Of a stretch of DNA of 64,000 bases, positions 44,190 to 55,887 are shown piece by piece. Every line of letters begins with the position of its first letter. Position 1 is the stretch's first letter. Made by a program: the position numbers and the translations under genes. The DNA comes from Anagrus nilaparvatae (lineage: Eukaryota > Arthropoda > Insecta > Hymenoptera > Mymaridae). The stretch spans positions 9,652,001 through 9,716,000 of the forward strand of contig JAKSXM010000263.1 of NCBI GenBank assembly GCA_022575985.1, in the 5' to 3' direction. Under the pieces are notes generated by a model that searched no databases, was not told the origin of the DNA, and saw only the letters and a list, made by a program, of their open reading frames with translations.

Positions 44190-44405
44190 TGTTGTGTATA
44201 TGTAGTATGTAAATTTGTATATATGTTGGTGAGCTCCCCCCCCTGTATTCTTTTATTCGTATATTATATACGAACGTCCGTGCTCTGCGAGATCGCGAGC
44301 TGGCAACAGCAATTAAAAAGAATTAAAGTCAGTTAAATAAAAGCGATCATCTTTTTATTTGTAACCATCACCATTTCCATAATTATCCAACTCTATTTCC
44401 AACAC
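44190..44405 (+). repeat. BEL 3' LTR
   Basis: 216 bp, identical to the 5' LTR apart from one extra A in the AATAAAAAGCG run. Followed by the CCGAC duplication. Confidence 0.95.
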
Positions 44406-44839
44406 CGACTCAATGTTAAAAGCATAGGGTCAGCATTAAAATTATGTTTATGGCAATATACATATTATACAAGTGATGATTAAAATGAAGGCTGCGAAAT
44501 AGATTTTGGTAAATACATCAAGTAATATTTTAAGTGTGTATATTATTAGATTATTATTAATACAATATTATTTTACAAGCATATTTATTCATTTAACAGA
44601 ATTGTGCTATTTTGCTTTACATCGCTAAAAGTTCATGAAGGATTTTCAACTGCTTTATTTTATTTTTGTCATCATTAAGATGATGTCTACCTCCCAGAAA
44701 CATATTGGTAACATAATACATTGAAAGTAAAAACATTAGTAAAAATTAATAGTGATACAGTATTAAGGTTAAAAATAATAAGATGTAATTTATGATGAAA
44801 ATAATATTTATTGCACTATATATAAACAGAATATATAAA

Positions 44840-45665
44840 ATTTTAATAAAAATATAGCAGAAAACACTTCTAATAGTGCCCTAATTTATGAAGATATTGT
44901 AATTTCAATTATATTTTATGCAATGATAGCATTGAAAAATTAGTAATGAATTTAGCAGAATATGCACCATTAAAAAATTATCTTCAAAACGTATTTTGTT
45001 TTATATAAATACAGTCTTCCTCGGCTATAACATGGCCTCGGGTAAAACGAGCAATTTTGAAATTTTTGTTTGGCCTGCATACAAAGTACATGTAGCAGAA
45101 TATACCACATTATGTTTAACACATTTTTTTTATGCAACACCACAATTTTTTTATGCAATTATAGCATTCAGATATTAGAATTCAATGTAGCAGCATAATA
45201 ACCAATTTAAATTTTCTTCAAAAAATTTCTTGTTTTATATAAATGTAGTAATTTCAAATCTTTTGATGCAATGATAGCATTGAAATATTAGTATTGAATT
45301 TAGTAGAATATACCCCACTTTAAATTTTTTTTGATTAGTGTTCCGTTTCTTAGAAAAGTCTAAATATTAGTATTGAATGCAAAATGCAAAATATTAGTAT
45401 TGAATGCAAAATATACCCCAAAATATACTTATAAATTTTCTTCGAAAAGTGTCCTATTTTATAGAAATGTTTTAATTTCAATTATTTTTATGCAATTGTA
45501 GCATACAGATATTAGTATTCGCTGTAGCAGAATATACGCCAATATAAATTTTCTTCAAAAAATGTCTTTTTTTATTGTCACATTGTAATGTCAATAGATT
45601 TTATGCAATTATAGCATTGAAATATTCGTATTTAATTTAGCAGAATATACACCACTTTTTTTACA
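44840..45665. repeat. Tandem repeat, units with TTTAGCAGAATATACACC
   Basis: Roughly six degenerate units of about 110-140 bp share TTTATGCAATGATAGCATTGAAATATTAG, GAATTTAGCAGAATATACACC and a TTTTCTTCAAAA block (the first given in parts). One unit is interrupted at about 45014-45090 by unrelated sequence. Short ORFs are artefacts. Confidence 0.8.
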
Positions 45666-45699
45666 GCAGTAGTTATAATCTTATATTGGAATACAAATA

Positions 45700-46290
45700 A
45701 TTTGCAAAAAATTAATCTAAATTTTATGCTTTTTTATATATGAAAAAGCCTCAAAAACTTTATTATGCAGTAATATACCTATCGGCTGTCTCAGGTATGA
45801 AAAAACTTGAAATTCAAAAAATTTCACGCTACAATAAAATAAATATTAGCATTCTACAATATAAAGAAATTGCAAAAAATTTAATCTATATTGTCTGCTG
45901 TTTTATACTTGAAAAAGCCTAAAAAATTTCGTTATGGAGTAATATACGTATCGGGTGTCCCAGGTATGAAAAAACAAAACATTCTTAAAATTTCACTTTA
46001 CAATAAAATAAATATTGGCATTCTATAATATAAAGAAATTGTAAAAATTTTAAGCTATATTTTCTACTGTTTTATATATGTAAAAGCCTCAATAATTTCA
46101 TTATGGAGTAATGTACGTATCGGCTGTCCAGGTATGAAAAAAGAAAAAATTAAAAAAATTTCATCCTATACGAAAATTCATATTGACATTCTATAATATG
46201 CAGAAATTGCAAAAATTTTAATTTATATTGTCTGCTGTTATATATAAAAAAGCTTCGAAAATTTATTTTACTATTTCAGGCATGAAAAAT
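45700..46290. repeat. Tandem repeat, ~176 bp unit
   Basis: Three units with TATATGAAAAAGCCTCAAAA, GTAATATACGTATCGG, CTGTCTCAGGTATGAAAAAA and AATAAATATTGGCATTCTAC. Immediately follows the previous repeat. Confidence 0.85.
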
Positions 46291-46305
46291 CCAAAAACAA
46301 AAAAT

Positions 46306-46744
46306 AAAATATGAAATAATTTGACCTTTTTTCGAGTAAAAAGTGATTTTATTTATTTGCTAATGACGTTTCTGACTCTATTTGATAATTAATTATAATT
46401 ACTGTTATATATTTTACAATCAGATATACTTGTTTAGTTATTTACTATTGTTTAATTATTATTTTTAAGCTTTCTGTATTAATATTTTAATAACGTACAT
46501 TTATTTTATTCTTATATTTTTTTATATGACTTGTTAATATGATAATGACTTATGATTTTTTAATCACGAATATTAAGATTCTAAGACTTTTATGACTTTA
46601 GACTCTATACACCTATTTTTAATGCTATTAATAATTATATCACAAATTTGATAAGGGTCTCAAATAGAGACCGAAACGTCATTAGAAAATAAATAAAATC
46701 ACTTTTTACTCAAAAAAAGGTCAAATTATTTCATATTTTATTTT
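46306..46744. mobile_element. Inverted-repeat element with ~60-80 bp arms
   Basis: The left arm ATGAAATAATTTGACCTTTT...AGTAAAAAGTGATTTTATTT...CTAATGACGTTTC is matched by its reverse complement at 46668-46744. The middle is AT-rich and non-coding. Confidence 0.8.
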
Positions 46745-46802
46745 TCTTACACTCGAGTAATAACTCTAATCAAAATTACAAAAATAAAAAAATTTTCACA
46801 AA

Positions 46803-47567
46803 TGTGCGATAACGTTAATACACACGTATCATGACAGGCGCTGGTCATGATGTTATATGATGTACGGAATAGGACTTGAACTATATGGTCCAGCAAATAG
46901 CCACTTTTAATATTTAAATATAATGATAAATTAAGTAGATGGCAGTAGTTACTAGACTAAAATTTATAATAATTAATTAAATATTATATATTAACAATTA
47001 ATTAATTAATAAAAAAATCCAATAAATTGATATAAATAATTGAATGCCTTTTTAAGATTCAATTATAATGTTTATATTTATAAAATATTAGTTTTTAAGT
47101 AAATTAGAATAAGTTAATTTAATTATAAAACATTATGATTAAATACACCTTTTATTAATAATAAATATAATTTTTAATGATACATTTAAGATATTTAATA
47201 AATTAATTAAACATAAATGATAATTCTACTAATGGTGTGCGTGAATAGCGAAAAGTATTTAAGAAAGGGCTTTCGCACATCACGACTCACTTGTTCTGAG
47301 ATCTTTGGTAGAGCAAATTCACTGAATGACTTCTATTGTAATCACAATCAATAAAAAATACATTAATTTAAATCATTAGTGTTTTAATTTATGTAAGGGA
47401 TCCCAAAACATCATCAGCTTCATAGACGCAGAAGAGCGACGACCCATATTAAGAGGCACAGCCAGTCTTATAATTTGTAACCCTTTTGATTTCCAAGGGC
47501 TGTTTCCCTTGGTTTGATAAGGTATTAGGCGGGTAGGAACCTAGGAACCTTCCTCTGAGATGTTACA
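46803..47567 (+). repeat. Partial or solo LTR related to gypsy-2
   Basis: Diverged counterpart of the gypsy-2 LTR in its sense orientation. Shared landmarks: GACAGGCGC, AGATGGCAGTAGTTACTAG, GATCTTTGGTAGAGCAA, GCTTCATAGACGCAGA, GAGGCACAGCC, TTGGTTTGATAAGGTA and GGCGGGTAGGA. It ends in TGTTACA. No internal region follows and no target duplication was found, so it is an old solo or truncated LTR. Confidence 0.75.
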
Positions 47568-47953
47568 CTCTGGTTTTTAAAACAGAAGAAATCTATTTTC
47601 TGGTTTCAAATCAATAAATAATTTCTCTCTTCTTTTCCAGCTTATATCTTCTTGTATTAAAACCAAAAAATTGAATTCTTCTGTATTGTAAAACATAATT
47701 TTGCTTATTTTTTGTTTCAAATCATGAAAAATACCTATTTTCTGGATTAATGCCAAAAATCTCTGAATTGATGCGCAATGGGTATGTGTCCAAAATTCCT
47801 ATGGAATCTAAGACCTAAAGTAAGACATTGGAAAAAAAAATTTTGTTCCGACTTTTTGCTTTGACCTGAACATATTTATTTATTTTTTATACTTTGTAGA
47901 ACTTAATTATGTTGATGTTTTGGATTTTGTACTTTGAAATTTATTTATTTCAG

Positions 47954-48404
47954 ATGCTTAAAACATTCAATTATTGGAAGTAATCGGCAAAAAGAAGTAG
48001 TTATTGCTCAAGGAATAGTTCCTAGACTTTTACAACTATTAGGAAATTCTTTTTCCAACTCATGTAATGAAGTTCAATTAGAATCAGCTGTAATTTTGGG
48101 ATCTTTAGCAAAAGGATCTAATCAATATGTACTTGCCATGGTTGACCTAGGAATTATACCCAATATAATTAACCTTTTAATAAGTTTACCAATCGAAAAA
48201 TTAAAACATGCAAGAAACCATTCAATTCTTCTCTCTACAATAAATGCATGTATGAGATGCTTGCGGTATCTTTTACATCATCCTGCTGCTTCTACATGTA
48301 ATATACCATGTTACATAAAATTTATTAATCGTCTATTGGTGATATCGTTTACGACTGTTACTTGCCAGATATGTGTGGGAGAAATTTTGGCTTCTATTTG
48401 TAAG
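47954..48404 (+). CDS. ARMC8: ARMC8-like armadillo-repeat exon (host gene fragment)
   Basis: Bounded by a T-rich acceptor ending TTTATTTCAG and a donor TGTAAG|GTAGTT. The open frame encodes about 150 residues with armadillo features: CLKHSIIGSNRQKEVVIAQG, VPRLLQLLG, ESAVILGSLAKGSNQY, GIIPNIINLL, NACMRCLRYLL and ICVGEILASICK. This matches my knowledge of ARMC8, a subunit (Gid5 counterpart) of the CTLH/GID E3 ubiquitin ligase. The ATG inside the acceptor region is not a real start. Sister exons were not found in this window, so flanking introns must be long, or the exon is isolated. It is the only confident host coding sequence here. Confidence 0.72.
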
Positions 48405-49399
48405 GTAGTTTTAAAATATCTGTTTAAAAAAGAATTTATAAAAATAGAAAGTGAAAAATAACTAATAATGAATATTAATTAATATTCAAAATTTCTTGTA
48501 TCGCTCGATGATAAGGAGAGTATTTAAAATAATTGAAATAATAACATTTTTACCATTGCTCGTAAAGGTTGTTATTATTTCAATTATTTTAGAAAGTGAA
48601 AAGTTTAATAGTCAAATGAAAATATTTGCATTTAAATTACTGCGATAAGTATTATATACATCATTCCCTGTTTGATAAATTTTTTGTCTAAAATGAGCCT
48701 CTTAGGCTAAAAACCAGAGTATAGATAACTTTAAAGACTAAAGGATTTAGGTTTACCTATCAAAATTCCTTTAGTCTCTAGACTCTTTAATTACTATATA
48801 ATACTAGATTTATTATAATACAAATGCTGACTGTAAAATTTATATTTAATGTTATTGTTTTCATTTTATAAATAATACTGTTTTAAATTTATATAGTTTT
48901 GCATGGATGGGTTAAAAAACTAACGTTTAAATATTTTTAAAAGAATGTATAATACGTAAAAAAGGTAATTTTCTTGAATTTTTTGGTTTTCAAATTTATT
49001 TTTTCATTGTTTGCAGTCGTTTTTATTTTTTACGTTTTTTGATTAATTTTAAAGGTTTCTGACATATTTTGTAATACTTATTTATTATCATTCACGTATC
49101 CCAGAGTAAAAGTTTTTTCTTTTAAGGGCTTATAGAATATTTCCCGTAAAATCCAATTCTAGGGTGAAAATATTTTTTTTGGTAACAAAATTTTGTCTAA
49201 ATCACCGGACGACTACCAACTTGGCACTTCTTTTGTTTTACAAATAGGATTAAATAAGATTAAAATACCAACTGGGCACTTTTTACTTTATACCAACTCG
49301 GCACCGGATCACTTTACTGCCTGGGCAAGGATTTAAGGATTAGTATTCGAAAAAAAAATAAACAGTTGAACCTAGATTTTCATTTAAGATATATATATA
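48405..49399 (+). other. Presumed intron of the ARMC8-like gene
   Basis: No further exon recognised. Two small hairpins are present: ATAATTGAAATAATAACA/TGTTATTATTTCAATTAT (about 48528-48590), and AAGACTAAAGGA paired with TCCTTTAGTCTC (about 48734-48783). Confidence 0.4.
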
Positions 49400-50470
49400 C
49401 TAGCTGCCTCCGACTCGCTTCGCTCGCCCCGACAGCCACCATGGGGGCTACGCCCCCCTGGACCCCTGTGGCTTTATTTTTCCAAAAATATGTTGTTTTA
49501 GGTTACTCAATATTTTGTAAGATAATCTTTTTTTATCCGAAGTATCATCTAAAATTTACTAATTCATAAAAATTACGGGCATATGAACCCAGAAAAATAA
49601 TTAGTAATCAGCAATACAAAGCTTAGCTACCCTTCCATAGGATCCACAAGTGTTCGTTGTTTCCCTCGAAAACCCATTCTAGGGTTCTGTCTGATAATAG
49701 CTGTTCAAGCTTCGTTGAGTTATATTCATTTAGTCCTAAACTTTTATAATTTTCGAAAAACTATTGTATCTTTTGACAGATCGAACCGATCGCCTTGAAA
49801 ATTTAGGTGGATACGTAAAAAATATACCCGAATCAAATGAAATTCTTTTTGATAAAAAAATTTTTCCTCAGTTTTTTGTTTTTTTGGTTTTTTTTAAAAA
49901 TTTGATAAAAATTTTTTTCTTGAAAATTCAGTTTTTTCAACATAAAAAATTTTTGTCGGTATCAATCGAAACGAAACCTAGCCTATGTTTTGACCCGTAA
50001 TTTTTGCCGTCTTTTGCCGTAAACTCCGCGTCTCTAACTTATATCGCGTTCAAGTTTATCTATTTCGGACAAAAAAACATACATAAGTAAAGATTTAGGA
50101 AGGATAGGATAGGATAGGATATAAATTTAAAATCCAAATTTTATGCTGAAAAATATATGTAACTCTGGAAACATCTAACCGATTTGCTTGAAAATTTAGG
50201 TGGACACGTAAAAAACAATTCTAAATCATATAAAAACTTTTCTGATTACAAGAAAATTCCAAGTTTTTAAGTTAATTACGATTTTTTTGAAAATTTACGA
50301 AAACATCAAAAATTATCACATTTTTGAAAAAACGTTTTTTTGACGTCAAAAATTTTCTTTCGCAGATTTCTTTTCTGCAATTTTTCCGCGTTTTTTGCGG
50401 CAAACCGCGTCTCTCTAGCTATTATCGTCTATTCACGCCTATCAAACTAAAAAAATTCTCTATCGGCATA
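49400..50470 (-). mobile_element. CTAG-ended Helitron-like element, copy 1
   Basis: Reverse-strand 3' end reads GGGGCGAGCGAAGCGAGTCG, then GAGGCAG, then CTAG|T. A GGGGGC/GCCCCC hairpin lies further in. The body (about 1.07 kb) is homologous to copy 2 at 50706 and contains two internal versions of CTTGAAAATTTAGGTGGA and an (AGGAT)n run at about 50098-50120. Non-coding. The 5' end merges into a TA run. Confidence 0.6.
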
Positions 50471-50486
50471 TATATATATATATATA

Positions 50487-50675
50487 CAGCGTGTCAGGCA
50501 ACACGTAGTAAGTAGAAAAAATTCTTCGATAGCTATAGCCACTATATAGACAGCGCGTTAACTATATTCAAAGAATATATATTGCTATACTATACTATAG
50601 TTAACGCGCTGTCTATATAGTGGCTATAGCTATCGAACAATTTTTTCTACTTACTAGGTGTTGCCTGACACGCTG
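50487..50675. mobile_element. TA-flanked MITE with CAGCGTGTCAGGCAACA ends
   Basis: 189 bp with about 80 bp nearly perfect arms: CAGCGTGTCAGGCAACAC...GATAGCTATAGCCACTATAT...GACAGCGCGTTAACTATA and the reverse complement. Flanked by TATA repeats, consistent with TA duplication as in Tc1/mariner-type MITEs. Confidence 0.88.
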
Positions 50676-50705
50676 TATATATATATATATATAGATATAG
50701 ATATA

Positions 50706-51640
50706 CTAGCTGCCTCCGGCTCGCTTCGCTCGCCCCGGCAGCCGCCATGGGGGCTGCGCCCCCCTGGACCCCTGCGGCTTTATTTTTCCAAAAATATGTT
50801 GTTTTAGGTTACTCAATATTTTGTAAGATAACCTTTTTTTATCCAAAGTATTATCTAAAATTTACTAAATCATAAAAATTACGGGCATATGAACCCAGAC
50901 AGATAATTAGTAATCAGCAATACAAAGCTTAGCTACCCTTCCATAGGATCCACAAGTGTTCGTTGTTTCCCTCGAAAACCCATTCTAGGGTTCTGTCTGA
51001 TAATAGCTGTTCAAGCTTTGTTTAGTTACTATATTAAGTTACTACATCAGTGGCTGATAAAAATTAGAAATATATATAATATTAGTCCTAAACTTTTATA
51101 ATTTTCGAAAAACTATTGTATCTTTTAACAGATCGAACCGATCGCCTTGAAAATTTAGGTGGATACGTAAAAAATATACCCGAATCGAATGAAATTCTTT
51201 TTGATAAAAAAATTTTTCCTCAGTTTTTTGTTTTTTTGGTTTTTTTTTTTTTTAATTGATAAAAATTTTGTTTCTTGAAAATTCAGTTTTTTTAACATAA
51301 AAAATTTTTTTCGTTATCAATCGAAACAAATCCTAGCCTATGTTTTGACCCGTAATTTTTGCCGTCTTTTGCCGTAAACCCCGCGTCTCTAACTTATATC
51401 GCGTTTAAGTTTATCTATTTCGGACAAACAAACATACATAAGTAAAGATTTAGGAAGGATAGGATAGGATATAAATTTAAAATCCAAATTTTATGCTAAA
51501 AAATATATGTAACTCTGGAAACATCTAACCGATTTACTTGAAAATTTAGGTGGACACGTAAAAAACAATTCTAAATCATATAAAAACTTTTCTGATTACA
51601 AAAAAATTGATTATCAAACTTAAAAAATTCTCTATCAGCA
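50706..51640 (-). mobile_element. CTAG-ended Helitron-like element, copy 2
   Basis: Same 3' end on the reverse strand (GGCGAGCGAAGCGAGCC, then CTAG|T) and the same body as copy 1 with scattered substitutions, a ~60 bp insertion near 51025-51085 and a shorter (AGGAT)n run. Both copies have the same orientation. Confidence 0.6.
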
Positions 51641-51679
51641 TATATCTATATATATATATAGATATAGACTTGTTAAATA

Positions 51680-52246
51680 CAGTAAAATCCCGATATTCGC
51701 AGTTAATGCGTTCCACAAAAGTGCCGCGAATACCGAATCCGCGAATACCGAAGTATTGTTTCTTATGTAAAATAGGGCGTTAGGTTCTGAAATTTGAAAA
51801 AAATTGAATTTTTTTTGAAAATATTAAGATTTTTATTAATTTTTAATAAACTTTAGTGTTGTCTATTTTCTAGCTATTGATGCAATTTTTTCATTATTTT
51901 CCAAAAGCTAAATTATTTTCATTTTTTGCGCCAAATCCATCACTGATTTTTTCCATTCAACTTTTTTCATAGGTGATTTATTTTTTGGAGCCATGATTTA
52001 ATAAATTTAATAAATTAATTACATACAACAAAAAATTTTTATAATTTCAAAAAGGTTATAAAATGTAAATAAATAAAAATAAACTAAAGACTTTAAAAAA
52101 ATTTTTAAGATTTTAAAAAAATTTTTACTGAAAAACCGCGAATTCGCGAAGCATATACCGTGAATATTGAAGCATGGTATTATTATAAAAACCGCAAATT
52201 TGCGAATCCGCGAATACAAAAGCCCGCGAATACCGGGGTTTTACTG
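51680..52246. mobile_element. Tigger/pogo-type MITE
   Basis: Termini CAGTAAAATCCCGATATTCGC and reverse complement of CCGCGAATACCGGGGTTTTACTG, flanked by TA. CAGTA-A-CCCCG-TATTCG ends are typical of Tigger/pogo elements. Carries a decayed transposase start on the minus strand. Confidence 0.85.
51880..51994 (-). pseudogene. Remnant of a Tigger/pogo transposase N-terminus
   Basis: From ATG 51994 the minus strand reads MAPKNKSPMKKVEWKK...MDLAQKMKII, stop, LLENNEKIASIARK, stop. This looks like the CENP-B/pogo-type helix-turn-helix beginning (KIIxLLExxExxxxIA). Only about 38 codons remain. Confidence 0.55.
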
Positions 52247-53030
52247 TATTACATTCACTTAAACAAAATTTGATTGTCAATATATATTTGCTTCTTTATT
52301 TACATGTAATCACATATACGTCAACACTTAATAAAAATTTATTTTCTAAAATGATATGAAACATTCATTACAAATTTTAACAGTGATATTTCGTCTGCCT
52401 CGTACCGTAATAAATTTGATTGTAGACTTGCTTGTTATGTATAAAATTCAAACTAAATTTTCGAGGTAGGTTGCTTCGCATCATGATGAATACTTCTTCT
52501 TGTAACTCTTTTAGTACACTAAAAAAAGTACTTGCCATTAATTTTCGAAAATAATCGTAAATTTACTAAATTTAGTATATTAACAAAAAATTTGAGAATT
52601 CTCGATTTTTTCTTGTGAATTTACGAAAAAATTTGAAAATTAGCAAATATTTTTTGTAATTTTCGAAAAAAATGGTAAATTAACATTTTTCTCGTGAATT
52701 TACAAAAAAAATTTTTTTTCGAAATTTCCCAATCCACCTTTTAAGGGTTGTAAAAAGGGCCAAAATGTATGAAACGTTAATGTATACGAAGTTTACTTAA
52801 ATTTACATAAAAAATATTATTTTCAAACATTTTTCAATAAAATTGGATACTTTTTTCATTGATTTTTCCAAACATTTCCTAATTATGCCTGACCTACCCC
52901 TTTCACCCCCGTTTTTATGGTATTTTTAAGGGTTGTATGTGAAAATTAATGTTAGATTCTGAAAGAGCATGAAATTTTACTATAGGGATCAACTTTTTAG
53001 CCACTTATCTATAAGGGAATATACTTATAA
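52247..53030. other. Intergenic, no gene seen
   Basis: AT-rich. TTTTCGTAAATTTAC-like words recur in both orientations at 52530-52720. No gene or clear element ends. Confidence 0.35.
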
Positions 53031-53365
53031 TGCGTTATCTTTCTTTTTTAGGTTTTGTTAATTAAACGACCTTTGCGTTGCTAAAAATAAGAAATTATTT
53101 ATTTTATTTTTAAGAATTACAAATTAACAATAAATGATACATTTTATTATATTAAATTATTTTATATTACCTAAAAATAAGAAACGACAATAAGGTCTAT
53201 CTATTCTATCTGTTTATTCTATTACTAAAACTTATGACTGTACATTAGAAACTTATGATTATATCTTATCTATAATATCTTATAATACATGATGTTCACG
53301 TGAACATTTATTAAATTACTTATCTATCTTAAAACTAAAAATAAAGAGTAAATATTCTCTTTACA
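53031..53365 (-). repeat. Gypsy-3 3' LTR
   Basis: 335 bp; sense start TGTAAAGAGAATA directly after the purine tract, sense end AGATAACGCA. Contains TGATGTTCACGTGAACAT, a palindromic GTTCACGTGAAC. Confidence 0.75.
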
Positions 53366-53499
53366 TCTCCCCTCTTGGGAAAAATTGGTCCTCCAATTTA
53401 TAACACGGCTGGAATAAGCTTAGTTATATGAAAAAGATTTGATTCGGCTTTTTTATGGCCTGTATCTATTTTATAAATTGCATTTGATACTTTTTGTAT

Positions 53500-54330
53500 T
53501 ATTTTATATGGTCCGAGTCTTAAATCATCTAATTTTTTTCGGTTTTAAGTTGTTTCCATTTTCTTAAAACACCATATCTCCTGTGTTAAACTGGAAGTCC
53601 TTTCTGTTTTTATCAAAAATTTTCTTATTCTTGTTATGGGATTTTTTTGTATTTTCTATTGTAATTCTTCTGTCTTTTAACCAATCAGTATTTGGATTTA
53701 TTTCTTTGAGTTCATCTGATATTGCTACGGTACTTGTACCTTCCAGTAAATATTTTAGAGAAAATCCAGTAGTTGTATGTTCCGTTTGATTATACGTTTT
53801 TGTACACTCATGTGCTATTGTTGTCCAAGCAACTTTGCTTTTTCTTTCATTTATTTTGCATCTTATTTTGTTGACAAAGGTTTGGTTTAACCTTTCATTT
53901 AATCCATTTGAAAATGGTTAGTCTACTGCAGTGAAAATTAGAGGTATATCTTTGGTTTTTAAAAATTGTTTAAACTTTCCTGAATTTATCCCTGGATATT
54001 GATCTGCTAGCACTAGACCAATTTTGTTGTTTTCTGCTACAGTATTAATTAATTTTATAAAATCATCTGCAACTTGAGTTTTTGAAGTTAGAATATATGC
54101 ATGCCTTGTGAATTGGTCCACTTAAAGATGTAAGTATTTTTTTGTGGATCTTGAACCTCCAAATCCGCCGATTGTATCTATTGACTAATGTCAAATGGAT
54201 TTTTAGCCGGTCCCAAGTAGGACATGAGTCCTAATTTATCCTTTCCTCTTGATTTATTTTTTATGCACACTTCACATAATTTGCAAATTTTCTTTATATT
54301 TTTTGTTAAATTTTTAGCCATATAAAAGGG
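53500..54330 (-). pseudogene. Gypsy-3 integrase remnant
   Basis: Minus-strand frames give CKLCEVCIKN-like Cys region near 54280, MDQFTRHAYILTSKTQVADD (core), LVLADQYPGINSGKFKQFL (second Asp) and FSNGLNERLNQTFVNKIRC (Glu), then EHTTTGFSLKYLLEG. Stops at 53918 and 54122 and others break it. Confidence 0.75.
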
Positions 54331-54801
54331 GCGAATTTTCTTTTGCATTTGTTTTATATCTTTCTGGCACCAGGTTTCATGAATGTTTTTAATAAAATCT
54401 ATACTAAACTCTTCTGATAATAAAATTTTTTCTTTATTTTTAATTTTTCTGTAGTAGACGTTATTTTTCTTGATTAATTTTTCTTTTTTGTTTTGTATAT
54501 ATTCGTTACTTTTTTGATCTTCTAAAATAATTTTATTAAATTTACAACTTTAACTGTTCATTTTTATTTTCATATGGTTCTAAGACAGGATTCCTGCTTG
54601 GGCAATCAGCTTCTGCGTTGTCTTTACCTTAATTATATCTTATCTGAAAATCATATTGTGATAAATAGTATGCTAAGTCTCCAAGTTCTTCATCTGTTCT
54701 GGCCTTGATATTTAAATTTTCAAGTAGTTTATGATCTGAAAAAACTAAAAATTTTTTTTCGATGAGCCAATGCTGCCAATGTTGTATTGCTTCTTTGATG
54801 G

Positions 54802-55395
54802 CTAAACATTCCAGGTAGACTGTACTCCTTTTTTTTCCTGAGCTTCATTAGTTTCCTTGGAGAAATATGCAATAGGTTTTTCAATGCCATTTTCTTGTGG
54901 TTGTTTTAAGACAGCACCTAATCCTTCTAAGCTTGCACCTGTGTAGATATGTATTGGTGAATCTTTATCAAAAATAGCTAAAACTGGTTGGGTACATAGT
55001 AATTTTTTTATATTTTTAAACGATTTTTGACATTTGTCTGACCATATAAACTTTTGATTTGTTCTTAATAAATTGTGTAGAGGATCTAGTATAATAGAGT
55101 CTTTTGGTATGTATTTATTATAAAAATTTATTTTACCTAAAAATTGACGAATATTTTTTTGAGTCTTTGGAGTGGGAAAATCTTTTATTGATATTAAATT
55201 ATCTTTAAGAGGACTTACACGGTTATTACTTATTCTATGTATCTTATACCAGTCTAGACATGATTTTTCTAGGAAGTACTTCAAAATTTCAATTTTATTT
55301 TCATCCTTGTTTATTTCAAAACGTTCACACTCTTTTTCAAACTCACTTATCCATTGATTCGCGTTTGGAGCTTTACTAGAAAATTTTTCGATCAT
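54802..55395 (-). pseudogene. Gypsy-3 gag-RT/RNase H deletion chimera
   Basis: A 197-codon frame. The first ~65 residues are Gag-like (ANQWISEFEKECERFEIN, EILKYFLEKSCLDWY). The rest is RT thumb/connection and RNase H (FPTPKTQKNIRQFLGKINFY, FIWSDKCQKSFKNIK, IYTGASLEGLGAVLKQPQ). Protease and catalytic RT are gone. In the RNase H the usual T-D-A-S is TGAS. The junction is in frame, so a short chimeric protein could be read, but function is not implied. Confidence 0.75.
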
Positions 55396-55887
55396 AAATC
55401 TTGCCGATATTTTTCCTAAATTTTGATTTTCAGGCTTAGTTTCTTTAATTTCTAAAAGTTTTTCTAATACTTTTGATATTGATTCTTCTTGAATTTGAAG
55501 TACTACTAGGAGCAGGATCTTCTTTTTCTTCTTCTAGATAGCAGTACTTAAATTGTAAATTTTTGTCTTCATCTAAATATACGTTCGCTAATTCATTTTT
55601 TAAAGTTATCCATACTCTTTTTACTTGATGTCTTTTTTTTAATGAAGTTTTTATTTTTTATAAGCATCGGTTTCTTTAAGTTCTACATGTTGATGCGTTG
55701 GCATATATTCAGGTGGCAAAACGTATTTTATTCCATCAGGTGTAGATATTCTGACTAAGCACAGTACATTTGACTTACCGTCGCTTGCCTCTAACAAAGG
55801 AAATTCGAATTGTAATTTTTCCATAACTAAAATTTTACTTGTTTTGTTTTTTTTTCTTTTTTTTTGACGAAAATTGTCGTTTTATAA
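55396..55887 (-). other. Gypsy-3 upstream gag/leader remnant
   Basis: Frame-broken sequence between the chimeric ORF and the 5' LTR, with short Glu/Lys/Asp-rich segments on the minus strand. No clear PBS follows the LTR. Confidence 0.4.

Larger units (their letters stand above)
35792..44405 (+). mobile_element. Complete BEL/Pao LTR retrotransposon
   Basis: Flanked by the 5 bp duplication CCGAC (35787-35791 and 44406-44410), as expected for BEL/Pao. LTRs are 215 and 216 bp and differ, as far as I can see, only by one A in an A run. Order: LTR, PBS-like site, ~2.5 kb leader, gag, TGA, pol in the same frame, polypurine tract, LTR. Both ORFs are full length, so this copy looks recent and potentially active. 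Confidence 0.96.

Noticed and set aside
47934..47953. ATG at 47934 as the start of the ARMC8-like protein
   Set aside because: It lies before a good splice acceptor (TTTATTTCAG), so translation from there would read intron.
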